Source of the DNA: Gammaproteobacteria bacterium
GTDB taxonomy: Bacteria > Pseudomonadota > Gammaproteobacteria > SZUA-229
Direction: 5' to 3'
NCBI GenBank assembly: GCA_024278435.1
Contig: JAJRTD010000066.1
Coordinates: 1-6,780, forward strand
Length of the DNA stretch: 6,780 nt
In this document: positions 1-6,780 of the stretch, in pieces
Numbering within the stretch: position 1 is the stretch's first letter
Layout: every line of letters starts with the position of its first letter
Made by a program: the position numbers and the translations under genes
Notes under the pieces: model-generated
What the model saw: the letters and a program-made list of their open reading frames with translations, nothing else
Database searches by the model: none
What the model was told of the DNA's origin: nothing

Positions 1-408
1 CACGAGGTTGGCGCCACCACCGGGCGTGACCGTCGTTGCGGCTGGTTTGACGCCGTGGCCCTGCGCCGTGCTGCGCAGATTAACAGCCTGACCGGTTTAT
101 GTATCACCAAGCTGGACGTGCTGGATGGACTGAAAACCATAAGAATGTGTGCCAGTTATGAGTACCAGGGTGAAAACCTGCATATGCCGCCACTGGGCGC
201 CGATGCCATTGAACAGTGTAAACCGGTGTACGAGTCCATGCCGGGCTGGTCAGAATCAACCGTCGGCGCTAAAAGTCTTGATGACCTTCCGGAAAATGCC
301 AGGAATTATCTGAAGCGCCTGGAGGAAATGGTTGGTGTTCCGGTTGATATCGTTTCTACCGGGCCGGAACGTGATGAAACCATTGTTTTAAATCATCCTT
401 TCGGTTAG
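1..408 (+). CDS. purA: Adenylosuccinate synthetase, C-terminal part (5' end outside window)
   Basis: PurA joins IMP and aspartate using GTP to make adenylosuccinate, the first committed step from IMP to AMP, in the cytoplasm. The frame is open from base 1 and ends at TAG 406-408, giving the last 135 residues of a protein usually about 430 long. Visible family signatures in order are [20 protein letters not shown] (IMP-binding and catalytic region), TKLDVLDGL at bases 106-132 (the TKxD guanine-recognition motif of the GTP site), MPGWSEST near the middle, and the C-terminal block [10 protein letters not shown]. The GTG at 55 lies inside the conserved region and is not the start. The gene is intact as far as seen. 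It is a housekeeping neighbour with no functional tie to the metal-efflux genes downstream; a 180-bp gap containing a fresh promoter separates them. Confidence 0.97.
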   Translation, partial: HEVGATTGRDRRCGWFDAVALRRAAQINSLTGLCITKLDVLDGLKTIRMCASYEYQGENLHMPPLGADAIEQCKPVYESMPGWSESTVGAKSLDDLPENARNYLKRLEEMVGVPVDIVSTGPERDETIVLNHPFG

Positions 409-414
409 GCAGTC

Positions 415-476
415 ATTGTGGAATAAATCCTGCTCTGTCTCGTCTTTACTGTTTGCAGGAGCGTGTTTTCCACCAT
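415..476 (+). other. Compound imperfect inverted repeat just downstream of purA
   Basis: Seen directly: an outer arm 415-423 (ATTGTGGAA) pairs with 468-476 (TTCCACCAT) with one mismatch (417/474). After a short asymmetric internal loop, an inner arm 428-433 (TCCTGC) pairs exactly with 455-460 (GCAGGA), around a pyrimidine-rich 21-nt loop. It begins 7 nt after the purA stop codon. No run of T follows the 3' arm, so it is not a classic Rho-independent terminator. It could be a 3'-end stabilising or processing structure for the purA transcript, or chance pairing. Confidence 0.35.
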
Positions 477-484
477 CGCCCGGA

Positions 485-520
485 CGAATAAATATAGAGA
501 TAAACTGAACTTTTTTTACA
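485..520. promoter_or_regulatory. AT-rich tract upstream of the promoter (UP-element-like)
   Basis: This stretch is markedly richer in A and T than the flanking genes and ends in a run of seven T (511-517) directly before the TTGACT box at 526. Such tracts can contact the alpha subunit of RNA polymerase and strengthen a promoter. That role is inferred from position and composition only. It is not preceded by a convincing stem, so the T run is unlikely to be a terminator. Confidence 0.3.
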
Positions 521-525
521 TGCAG

Positions 526-554
526 TTGACTGATCTGTAATGCATTAAAATAAT
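526..554 (+). promoter_or_regulatory. Predicted sigma70-type promoter for the metal-resistance genes
   Basis: A -35 box TTGACT (526-531, 5/6 match to TTGACA) is separated by exactly 17 bp from a -10 box AATAAT (549-554, 5/6 match to TATAAT). Transcription would start near 561, leaving about 28 nt of leader before the GTG at 589. If instead TAATGG (551-556) were the -10, the spacer would be 19 bp, the length used by MerR-family promoters such as CueR targets. However, no CueR-like operator (ACCTTCC...GGAAGGT) is present. This is the best promoter seen in the window. Confidence 0.5.
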
Positions 555-555
555 G
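538..555. promoter_or_regulatory. Alternating TAATG/CATTA half-sites over the promoter (candidate operator)
   Basis: Bases 538-547 form a perfect 10-bp palindrome, TAATGCATTA. The second half (CATTA, 543-547) also pairs with TAATG at 551-555 across AAA, so there are three alternating copies of one pentamer. They lie in the promoter spacer and over the -10 box, a typical place for a repressor or a spacer-twisting activator. No known copper operator (CusR/CopR box or CueR box) matches. Regulatory function is inferred from position; AT-rich palindromes of this size can occur by chance. Confidence 0.3.
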
Positions 556-588
556 GCTTAGCGTGGCCGGACAAACTATCCTTAATCT

Positions 589-1020
589 GTGAACACCAGA
601 CACTACAATCTATTGCGTTATGTACTCATCATTCTACTGGTGATTACGCCCCTGCGCAGTGTGTTTGCTGCACAGTTTATGAGCTGCGATATGAAAACCC
701 CGTCTTCACCGGCGATGTCTGCTACGGCGTCAAGGATGGAACACTGCATGCATATGACAGACGTCCAGGCAACAGAAAAACGGTCTGCTGATAAGCAACA
801 GGGTAATTTCCATAACAGCCATCGAATAAAAAGCTGTTGTGATGGTGATGGCGCCTGTATGAGTGACTGTCATTTTGCCATGTCAGCTTCCCTGTTTATG
901 CAGCGTGCAGAATATTCAACAGCAATGTTGCATACATATCTTTTCGACAATCTTTCAGCCGCACTTTTAGTGCGTGAATTAAGCCCCCCTTCAAGGCCTC
1001 CTCTGGCTCTTTATAGTTAA
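589..1020 (+). CDS. Small exported Cys/Met/His-rich protein, CopL/DUF2946-like, probable periplasmic metal-binding protein
   Basis: This gene encodes 143 residues starting at GTG 589; an in-frame TAA at 583-585 excludes any earlier start. The N-terminus is a good signal peptide: a basic stretch, a hydrophobic core at about residues 12-22, and likely cleavage after VFA (residue 27). The mature part has six Cys (33, 53, 83, 84, 90, 94), ten Met and six His, in two clusters: MEHCMHM (50-56) and CCDGDGACMSDCHFAM (83-98). The C-terminus ends with a proline-rich SPPSRPPLAL tail, as often seen in small CopL/DUF2946-type proteins next to copper genes. It lies first in line before an RND Cu/Ag efflux operon, so a periplasmic copper- or silver-binding or signalling role is inferred. 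No clear Shine-Dalgarno precedes the GTG, and a TTG at 613 could also serve. It resembles no enzyme I recognise; family assignment is by pattern, not by alignment. Confidence 0.72.
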   Translation: MNTRHYNLLRYVLIILLVITPLRSVFAAQFMSCDMKTPSSPAMSATASRMEHCMHMTDVQATEKRSADKQQGNFHNSHRIKSCCDGDGACMSDCHFAMSASLFMQRAEYSTAMLHTYLFDNLSAALLVRELSPPSRPPLALYS

Positions 1021-1030
1021 TTTATTTATT

Positions 1031-1064
1031 TAACAGTTTTGATCTGTTACATTTGTTCGATCAA
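1031..1064. promoter_or_regulatory. Two interlocking inverted repeats between the small gene and the efflux operon
   Basis: TAACAG (1031-1036) is an exact inverted match to CTGTTA (1044-1049) across 7 nt. Overlapping it, TTGATC (1039-1044) is an exact inverted match to GATCAA (1059-1064) across 14 nt. The two pairs share base 1044 and could form alternative stems or protein-binding sites. No T run follows either stem, so an intrinsic terminator is unlikely, and I see no convincing -35/-10 pair here. A role in differential expression of the small gene and the efflux genes is possible but unproven. Confidence 0.28.
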
Positions 1065-1088
1065 TTCTAGATAACCTGTTTTAACTAT

Positions 1089-1092
1089 GGAG
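1089..1092 (+). promoter_or_regulatory. Ribosome binding site that decides the cusC start
   Basis: GGAG at 1089-1092 sits 6 nt before ATG 1099. The upstream in-frame ATGs at 1087 and 1093 have no purine-rich sequence before them, and the 1087 ATG overlaps this site. Translation therefore most probably begins at 1099. Confidence 0.6.
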
Positions 1093-1098
1093 ATGGCC

Positions 1099-2406
1099 AT
1101 GTGTCATTTATCTTTACCCCGGTTTTTAACGCATAAAAACTTTTTTTCTGCTTCTACCGTTAGTGCCGGTCTGCTTGTTTCCAGTTTGCTGATAAGCAGC
1201 AGTGTACTGGCGCTTGACCTGAAGCAGGCAGAAAAGCTTGCAGTTCAATCGGATCCGTCAATCGAAAGCTTTAAGGCAACATCCCGTTCATTTGAAGAAG
1301 AGTCATATGCTGACGATACTCTGCCGGATCCAAAGCTGCGTTTGGGCGCTTCCAATCTGCCGGTTGATACTTTTGCTCTTGGCCAGGAGGGCATGACGCA
1401 ACTTAAGGTCGGTATTCAACAGAGCTTTCCGGCTGGTGACACCCTTGAAATAAAGCAACAGCAGTCAAAATTCCTTTCAAGTTCGGCTTTGGCTCTTGCC
1501 AGCGATGCGGAGCTGAAAATTCTGCGTGATGTCCGTGAGACTTACCTGAATCTGTATTATGAGATTTCTGCACATCAGATTATTCTGGAAACCAAGAACC
1601 TGTTTTCAGACCTGGTGACGATCACTGAATCAATCTATGCTGCCGGGCGTGCAAGTCAGCAGGATGTGGTGCTGGCAAACCTTGAACTTGCCCGGCTGGA
1701 TGACCGCATAACAAAAATTCAGGCAAGAGAAGAGGGCTACCGGGCTACACTGGCACAATGGATTGGCGACCCGGCATGGAACTCAATCAGCCTGCAGTTC
1801 CCTGCATTACCCGCATTGCACGAAAACGTTGATCTTAACCAGGTAATTCCACAGCATCCGCTGATACGCTCTGAAAGCGCAAGGGTTGATGCCAACAAGC
1901 AGATGATTGAAATGGCGAAACAGGAATACAAGCCCGGCTTCAGCGCCTTTGTCGATTATGGTTATCGCTCCGGACAGAATCCGGATAATACCGACCGGGT
2001 CGATTTCCTTACAGCAATGGTCACTATGGATATACCGCTGTTTACCGAAAACCGGCAGGATAAAAAAGTGTCGGCCAATGTGCAGAAAACCGCAGCTGCA
2101 CAGCATTCAAAAGATGACAAGCTGAGACGCCTGAAGCAGTACTACGAAAAAAATTATTATTTATGGCAGCGTCTTGGCGAACGTGAAGCGCTGTATACAA
2201 AAAGCCTGTTGACCTCGGCAAGAAATAACACCGCTACGGCCTTAACCGCCTACCAGAGTGGCGTGTCTGAATTTAATACTTTAATGCGTGCAGAAATAAC
2301 CGAACTGGATGTCCGTCTGGAAGATTTACGTGTGCGCGTTGACCGTGCCGTTGCACAGGCGAGACTGCTTTATATTACAGGAGATACTAACAATGAAACC
2401 AAATAA
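1099..2406 (+). CDS. cusC: TolC-family outer-membrane factor of Cu(I)/Ag(I) RND efflux system (CusC/CzcC-like)
   Basis: This is the trimeric outer-membrane channel through which the RND pump expels metal to the outside. From ATG 1099 (chosen for its GGAG at 6 nt) it is 435 residues, normal for the family; a start at 1087 would add four residues. Residues 1-38 form a signal peptide (basic and His residues, then a Ser/Leu-rich core, cleavage after VLA). The mature protein opens with LDLKQAEKLAVQSDPSI, the usual start of the first OEP repeat, and carries DPKLRLG (77-83) followed by NLPVD. Long Gln/Glu/Lys/Leu-rich helical stretches follow, and a second repeat begins near NQVIPQHPLIRSESARVDAN. 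Unlike E. coli CusC, there is no Cys after the signal peptide for lipid attachment. The 3' end overlaps the adaptor gene by 14 nt. The substrate is assigned from the adaptor and pump, since this family alone does not fix specificity. Confidence 0.9.
   Translation: MCHLSLPRFLTHKNFFSASTVSAGLLVSSLLISSSVLALDLKQAEKLAVQSDPSIESFKATSRSFEEESYADDTLPDPKLRLGASNLPVDTFALGQEGMTQLKVGIQQSFPAGDTLEIKQQQSKFLSSSALALASDAELKILRDVRETYLNLYYEISAHQIILETKNLFSDLVTITESIYAAGRASQQDVVLANLELARLDDRITKIQAREEGYRATLAQWIGDPAWNSISLQFPALPALHENVDLNQVIPQHPLIRSESARVDANKQMIEMAKQEYKPGFSAFVDYGYRSGQNPDNTDRVDFLTAMVTMDIPLFTENRQDKKVSANVQKTAAAQHSKDDKLRRLKQYYEKNYYLWQRLGEREALYTKSLLTSARNNTATALTAYQSGVSEFNTLMRAEITELDVRLEDLRVRVDRAVAQARLLYITGDTNNETK
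2379..2383 (+). promoter_or_regulatory. Ribosome binding site for the adaptor gene, inside the end of cusC
   Basis: AGGAG at 2379-2383 lies 9 nt before ATG 2393. The open frame continues upstream to an earlier start at 2309, but that would add 28 residues before the signal peptide and has no comparable site, so 2393 is the real start. Confidence 0.75.
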
Positions 2407-3859
2407 ACTTATCGCCTCATCGGCAGTCGTGTTACTTTCTGCCTGTTTAACACTGGGTCATATGACTGCAGCGGTGGCCGCAGCAGATAAGGAAATCCTT
2501 TACTGGGTGGCACCGATGGATCCGAACTACAAACGGGATAAACCCGGAAAATCACCCATGGGTATGGATCTGATTCCTGTGTATGCCGGTGAAGAAGGCC
2601 AGTCCGGCAGCACGGTTACCATTTCACCGACAGTTGTGCAGAACCTCGGGGTGCGTACCGCCAAAAGTGAACGGACCCGGTTATGGCGTGGTATCGATAC
2701 CGTCGGTTATGTTGATTACGATGAATCAAAAGTCAGTCATATCCATTTGCGTACCGAGGGCTGGATCGAAAAGCTGACGATTGAGTCAGAGGGTGACCGT
2801 GTCAAAAAGAATCAATTCCTGTTTGATGTGTATTCCCCGTTGCTGGTCAGTGCCCAGGAGGAACTGGTTACCGCCATTGCTACCGGCAACAAGAACCTGA
2901 TCAATGCATCGAAGGAACGTCTGTCAGCCCTGGGTATCTCCGACAAGCAGATACGTGAGTTGCAGAAAAACAGAAAGGTAAAACAGATTATTTCTGTTTA
3001 CTCCCCGCAGGATGGCGTGGTTTCGCATTTCCCGGTACGTGACGGCATGTTTGTCAAACCGACAAATGATGTGATGACACTGGCTGACTTGTCCAGTGTC
3101 TGGGTGCTGGCGGAAGTATTCGAGCGTCAGGCCGAGTGGGTCAAGGTCGGGCAGCCGGCAGAAGTCAGGTTGTCTTATATTCCGGGTCGTGTATGGGAAG
3201 GGGAGGTTGAGTACATTTACCCGACACTGGATCCAAAAACCCGTACCCTGAAAGTCCGACTGCGTTTTGATAATCCGGGTGAGAAACTGAAACCCAATAT
3301 GTATGCCAATGTCAAAATCTACGGTGGTGCAAAGACAGACACTATCGTGATCCCACTGGAAGCCCTGATCCGTACCGGTCGTGAAGAGCGGGTTATTATT
3401 GCAAAAGGCGAAGGTCGTTTCGAAGCACGTACCGTTACCGCCGGTATCGAAAGTGGCGATTTTGTCGAGATACTTGAAGGCCTTGATGACAACGAAACCG
3501 TTGTTACTTCCGCTCAGTTCCTGATCGATTCAGAAGCCAGTATGCGTGCCAGTCTTAACCGTATGGCCGAACCCGAGGGCTCGGCAGCAGCGGCCGCCGA
3601 CAAACCGGAAGCAGTAACCGGTAATGGCGTTATTCAGGGCATTATGGCGGATGAAAACAAGATCTCGCTGGAGCATGATCCGATTGCAGCACTGGACTGG
3701 CCGGCGATGACCATGGATTTTGACGTGATGGGTGATGTAGATCTGAGCAAGTTTTCCGTGAACGAGCGGGTGATGTTCCAGCTGGAAAAACACGGTGACA
3801 ACTACATGATTACCTCTATTCATTACATGGATGGGCCTACTAAAGAAGGAGTTGAGTAA
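2393..3859 (+). CDS. cusB: Periplasmic adaptor (membrane fusion protein) CusB fused to a C-terminal CusF-like Cu/Ag chaperone domain
   Basis: The 488-residue adaptor bridges the inner-membrane pump and outer-membrane channel and passes metal to the pump. Residues 1-31 are an export signal; cleavage may follow AVA/AA, but LSAC (15-18) also resembles a lipobox. Next comes the CusB metal-acceptor segment YWVAPMDPN...[14 protein letters not shown] (37-62), with Met42, Met56 and Met58 corresponding to the three Met of E. coli CusB. Two lipoyl-like halves (about 114-149 and 200-235) flank a helical hairpin, and beta-barrel and membrane-proximal domains run to about 385. An Ala/Glu/Pro linker (391-410) leads to a CusF-like domain (411-481) with His428, Trp436, Met439 and Met441, the same spacing as the Cu(I)/Ag(I) ligands H36, W44, M47, M49 of E. 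coli CusF. The fused domain replaces a separate cusF gene. Similar fusions are known in SilB-type adaptors. The pump gene starts 2 nt downstream. Confidence 0.95.
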   Translation: MKPNKLIASSAVVLLSACLTLGHMTAAVAAADKEILYWVAPMDPNYKRDKPGKSPMGMDLIPVYAGEEGQSGSTVTISPTVVQNLGVRTAKSERTRLWRGIDTVGYVDYDESKVSHIHLRTEGWIEKLTIESEGDRVKKNQFLFDVYSPLLVSAQEELVTAIATGNKNLINASKERLSALGISDKQIRELQKNRKVKQIISVYSPQDGVVSHFPVRDGMFVKPTNDVMTLADLSSVWVLAEVFERQAEWVKVGQPAEVRLSYIPGRVWEGEVEYIYPTLDPKTRTLKVRLRFDNPGEKLKPNMYANVKIYGGAKTDTIVIPLEALIRTGREERVIIAKGEGRFEARTVTAGIESGDFVEILEGLDDNETVVTSAQFLIDSEASMRASLNRMAEPEGSAAAAADKPEAVTGNGVIQGIMADENKISLEHDPIAALDWPAMTMDFDVMGDVDLSKFSVNERVMFQLEKHGDNYMITSIHYMDGPTKEGVE

Positions 3860-3861
3860 TC

Positions 3862-6780
3862 ATGCTGGCTAAACTTATTGAATGGTCAATCAACAACCGT
3901 TTTATGGTGTTGATGCTGACCTTTATTGTCACCGGCGCCGGTATTTATTCGGTTAAGCAGATACCGCTGGATGCCTTGCCCGACCTGTCGGATGTACAGG
4001 TGATCATTAAAACCAACTTCCCGGGTCAGGCACCGCAGGTGGTGGAAGACCAGGTGACCTATCCGCTGACCACGGCCATGCTGTCGGTACCTAAGGCAGT
4101 GAACGTGCGCGGTTATTCCTTCTTTGGTGACTCTTATGTTTACGTTATTTTTGAAGACGGTACCGATATGTACTGGGCGCGCTCGCGTGTGCTGGAGTAT
4201 CTCAGCCAGGTGACCAGCAAGTTACCGGCGGCAGCCAGGCCCGAACTGGGGCCGGACGCCACCGGTGTTGGCTGGGTGTATGAGTATGCACTGGTTGACC
4301 GCACTGGCGGCCAGGATCTGTCGCAGCTGCGCAGTATCCAGGACTGGTTCCTGAAATACGAACTGCAAACGGTGCCCGGTGTTTCCGAGGTGGTCACCAT
4401 CGGCGGTATGGTCAAACAGTACCAGGTGGTACTGGACCCTGACAGCCTGCGTGCCTATAACCTGCCACTGGCAAAAGTGAAGCGTGCAATACAGCGCGGT
4501 AACCAGGAAGTCGGTGGTTCGGTGATCGAAATGGCCGAAGCGGAATACATGGTGCGAGCGACCGGTTATGTCAATGAGCTGGATGACCTGCGTAATATCC
4601 CGCTGGGGGTCAACAAGCAGGGCACGCCCATCCTGTTAAAAGACGTGGCCCAGGTCCGGCTGGGGCCGCAGTTACGCCGCGGCATCGCCGAGCTCAATGG
4701 TGAAGGTGAAGTCGTTGGCGGTGTTATTGTCATGCGTTTTGGGGAGAATGCACTGAAAACCATCAAGGCCGCCAAGGCCAAGCTGGAGGTGCTTGCACGC
4801 AGCCTGCCCGAAGGCGTGGAAATTGTTGAAACCTATGACCGCTCGGCGCTGATCGAACGTTCCGTCGAAACACTCTTTGGCAAGCTGGTTGAAGAGTTTA
4901 TTGTTGTTGCCCTGGTCTGTGGCATCTTCCTGTTTCATCTGCGTTCGGCGCTGGTCATTATCTTCTCTTTGCCAGTGGGTATCCTGATTGCCTTCATTAT
5001 CATGGATCGCATGGGCATTAACGCCAATATTATGTCGTTGGGGGGTATCGCGATTGCCATCGGCGCCATGGTGGATGCCGCCATTGTGATGGTGGAGAAC
5101 GTGCATAAACACATGGAGAAAACCCAGATAACGGATGAAAACCGATGGCAAATCATGCTGGAGGCCTCGAAAGAAGTGGGGCCACCGCTGTTCTTTTCGC
5201 TGCTGATTATCACCCTGAGTTTTCTGCCGGTGTTTACCCTGGAGGCCCAGGAGGGGCGCATGTTCGCACCCCTGGCATTTACCAAAACCTTTGCCATGGC
5301 GGGGGCGGCATTCCTGTCGATTACCCTGGTGCCGGTATTAATGGGTTATTTTATTCGTGGCCATGTAACACCCGAGCATAAAAATCCGGTCAACCGGGTA
5401 TTGATTGCCAGTTACCGGCCATTGATCGATATGGTTCTGCATTCACCGAAAATTGTACTGATTGGTGCATTGTTCCTGATTGTCGTTGGCATGTGGCCGT
5501 TACAGCACCTGGGTTCGGAGTTTATGCCGGAACTGGATGAAGGCGATTTACTGTACATGCCGAGTGCTTTCCCGGCGGTTTCTGCCGGCAAGGCGCAGCA
5601 GCTGCTGCAGCAGACCAACAAGTTGATAAAAACCGTACCAGAGGTGAAAACCGTATTCGGCAAGGTCGGGCGTGCAGAAAGCGCAACCGATCCGGCACCG
5701 TTAACCATGATCGAGACCACGATTCTGCTCAGGCCGCATGAGGAATGGCGCGAAGGCATGACCATGGACAAGCTGAAAAAAGAGCTGAACGAGCTGATCC
5801 AGTTTCCCGGTCTGACCAATGCCTGGGTAATGCCGATCAAGAACCGCATCGATATGCTGGCTACCGGTATCAAGACCCCGGTAGGCATAAAAGTGGCCGG
5901 CCCGAACCTGCTTAAAATTCAGGATATCGGTAAGGAAATCGAAAAAGTCCTGTACCAGGTACCGGGTACCATTTCGGTTTATGCCGAACGTGTTGCCGGT
6001 GGTCGTTATGTTACGGTTGATATCAATCGCCGTGAAGCCGCGCGCTTTGCTCTCAATATTGCTGACATTCAGGAAGTGGTTAAAACCGCCCTGGGTGGTA
6101 TGCAGGTGGCAATGACGGTAGAAGGTCTGGAGCGTTATCCGATCAATGTACGTTATCCGCGTGACGTGCGTAACTCGCTGGAAAAACTGCGTAATCTGCC
6201 CCTGGTGACACCGGCAGGCGCACGTATTCCACTGGGTGAGGTGGCGGATATACGGATCGATGACGGTCCCGGTCTGATTAAAACAGAAAACGCCCGTCTG
6301 AACGGCTGGATCTATATTGATATTGAAGGTCGTGACCTGGGCTCTTATGTGATTGATGCGCAGAAGGCCGTTGCGGACAATATCGAGCTGCCGGCAGGGT
6401 ATTCCATTTCCTGGTCCGGTCAGTATGAGTTTATGGTTCGTGCGGTAGAGCGGCTGTCTATTGTTGTGCCGGTTACCCTGGTCATTATTATCCTGCTGCT
6501 TTATATGAACTTCCGTAATCTGACCGAAGTGTTCATTATTATGGGCACCCTGCCGATGGCGCTGGTTGGCGGTTTCTGGCTGTTGTATCTGCTGGACTAT
6601 AATATGTCGGTTGCTGTCGGTGTCGGCTTTATCGCCCTGGCCGGTGTGTCCGTTGAAATCGGGGTGGTGATGCTTGTCTATCTCAACCATGCACTGGAGA
6701 AACATATCAAAGAGGCCGAACGACAGGGTGTGCCATTGACGGTTGATGAAATACGCTCAGCCGTTATTGATGGCGCACTG
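3862..6780 (+). CDS. cusA: Cu(I)/Ag(I) RND efflux pump CusA-like, inner-membrane proton antiporter (3' end outside window)
   Basis: This trimeric inner-membrane pump captures Cu(I)/Ag(I) from periplasm or cytoplasm and drives export with the proton gradient. The frame is open from ATG 3862 (AAGGAG at 3846-3851) to the window end: 973 codons of about 1,045. TM1 covers about residues 13-32, a large periplasmic domain runs to about 335, TM2-TM7 follow, the second periplasmic domain spans about 553-860, then TM8 onward. Met566, Met616 and Met665 occur in LLYMPS, LTMIETT and RIDML and match the E. coli CusA metal triad M573/M623/M672. Asp405 (GAMVDAA) and Glu932 match the proton-relay residues D405 and E939; the third, Lys984, would fall just past the window. 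The channel methionines Met391, Met403, Met410, Met479 and Met494 are kept. The pair M271/M755 is not: it reads Leu271 and Gln748, with Met747 adjacent. The E. coli numbers are recalled, not aligned by computer. Confidence 0.96.
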   Translation, partial: MLAKLIEWSINNRFMVLMLTFIVTGAGIYSVKQIPLDALPDLSDVQVIIKTNFPGQAPQVVEDQVTYPLTTAMLSVPKAVNVRGYSFFGDSYVYVIFEDGTDMYWARSRVLEYLSQVTSKLPAAARPELGPDATGVGWVYEYALVDRTGGQDLSQLRSIQDWFLKYELQTVPGVSEVVTIGGMVKQYQVVLDPDSLRAYNLPLAKVKRAIQRGNQEVGGSVIEMAEAEYMVRATGYVNELDDLRNIPLGVNKQGTPILLKDVAQVRLGPQLRRGIAELNGEGEVVGGVIVMRFGENALKTIKAAKAKLEVLARSLPEGVEIVETYDRSALIERSVETLFGKLVEEFIVVALVCGIFLFHLRSALVIIFSLPVGILIAFIIMDRMGINANIMSLGGIAIAIGAMVDAAIVMVENVHKHMEKTQITDENRWQIMLEASKEVGPPLFFSLLIITLSFLPVFTLEAQEGRMFAPLAFTKTFAMAGAAFLSITLVPVLMGYFIRGHVTPEHKNPVNRVLIASYRPLIDMVLHSPKIVLIGALFLIVVGMWPLQHLGSEFMPELDEGDLLYMPSAFPAVSAGKAQQLLQQTNKLIKTVPEVKTVFGKVGRAESATDPAPLTMIETTILLRPHEEWREGMTMDKLKKELNELIQFPGLTNAWVMPIKNRIDMLATGIKTPVGIKVAGPNLLKIQDIGKEIEKVLYQVPGTISVYAERVAGGRYVTVDINRREAARFALNIADIQEVVKTALGGMQVAMTVEGLERYPINVRYPRDVRNSLEKLRNLPLVTPAGARIPLGEVADIRIDDGPGLIKTENARLNGWIYIDIEGRDLGSYVIDAQKAVADNIELPAGYSISWSGQYEFMVRAVERLSIVVPVTLVIIILLLYMNFRNLTEVFIIMGTLPMALVGGFWLLYLLDYNMSVAVGVGFIALAGVSVEIGVVMLVYLNHALEKHIKEAERQGVPLTVDEIRSAVIDGAL

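Noticed and set aside
501..527. A terminator at the T run 511-517
   Set aside because: The only pairing available (AACTG 503-507 with CAGTT 523-527) encloses the T run rather than preceding it, so it does not form an intrinsic terminator.
526..556. CueR/MerR-type copper operator
   Set aside because: The GC-rich dyad typical of CueR sites is absent; only the alternative 19-bp spacer is compatible, which is not enough.
479..580. A direct repeat CCGGAC(G/A)AA at 479 and 567
   Set aside because: Only about nine bases match, with no third copy or flanking structure, so chance is the simplest explanation.
409..588. Genomic-island or insertion-element boundary between purA and the efflux genes
   Set aside because: No tRNA, transposase, terminal inverted repeat, target duplication or attachment-site repeat is visible, and base composition does not shift sharply. 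A recent insertion cannot be shown from this window.
388..603. A 71-codon minus-strand open frame covering the purA-small gene spacer
   Set aside because: It overlaps the end of purA, the promoter and the start of the small gene, shows no recognisable motif, and has no convincing ribosome binding site.
2309..2392. An N-terminal extension of the adaptor gene starting at 2309
   Set aside because: It would overlap cusC by nearly 100 nt and place 28 unrelated residues before a proper signal peptide; ATG 2393 has AGGAG at 9 nt.
4672..5297. Overlapping minus-strand open frames within the pump gene
   Set aside because: Both lie opposite conserved pump sequence and have compositions expected of antisense frames.
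5701..6705. A 334-codon open frame on the minus strand inside the pump gene
   Set aside because: It is antisense to clearly conserved CusA sequence. Its His/Gln/Asn-rich translation has no domain or signal and is what reverse-complemented membrane-protein codons produce.

Overview
The window looks like chromosomal DNA from a gammaproteobacterium. The basis is the strong resemblance of the 5'-terminal purA fragment and of all three efflux subunits to gammaproteobacterial (E. coli-type) proteins, together with moderate GC content. No species can be named from the sequence alone. Every gene that can be supported is on the + strand.

Layout: (1) 1-408 is the 3' end of purA (adenylosuccinate synthetase), a housekeeping gene. 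(2) 409-588 is a 180-bp spacer. It holds a long imperfect inverted repeat just after the purA stop, an AT-rich stretch, a good sigma70-type promoter (TTGACT, 17 bp, AATAAT), and alternating TAATG/CATTA half-sites lying over the promoter spacer and -10. (3) 589-1020 encodes a small exported Cys/Met/His-rich protein of the CopL/DUF2946-like kind. (4) 1021-1098 is a short spacer with two interlocking inverted repeats. (5) 1099-2406, 2393-3859 and 3862-6780 (running off the window) are the outer-membrane factor, periplasmic adaptor and inner-membrane RND pump of a Cus/Sil-type Cu(I)/Ag(I) efflux complex.

How the genes work together: the pump (CusA-like) keeps the three-methionine periplasmic site and the intramembrane acidic residues used for proton coupling in E. 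coli CusA, so monovalent Cu/Ag is the best-supported substrate. The adaptor (CusB-like) carries the N-terminal Met-containing metal-acceptor motif and also a C-terminal CusF-like metallochaperone domain, so chaperone and adaptor are one polypeptide. This would explain why no separate cusF gene appears between cusC and cusB. The outer-membrane factor completes the channel. The adaptor start overlaps the end of the outer-membrane gene by 14 nt, and the pump starts 2 nt after the adaptor stop, so the three are almost certainly co-translated. The small Cys/Met/His-rich protein upstream is probably the first gene of the same transcription unit and may bind or sense the metal in the periplasm.

No mobile element, CRISPR array, tRNA, rRNA or two-component regulator (cusRS/copRS) is visible. 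The efflux system is of a known class. The less ordinary points are the small leader-position metal-binding protein, the adaptor-chaperone fusion, a changed methionine pair in the pump, and the undefined regulatory repeats.
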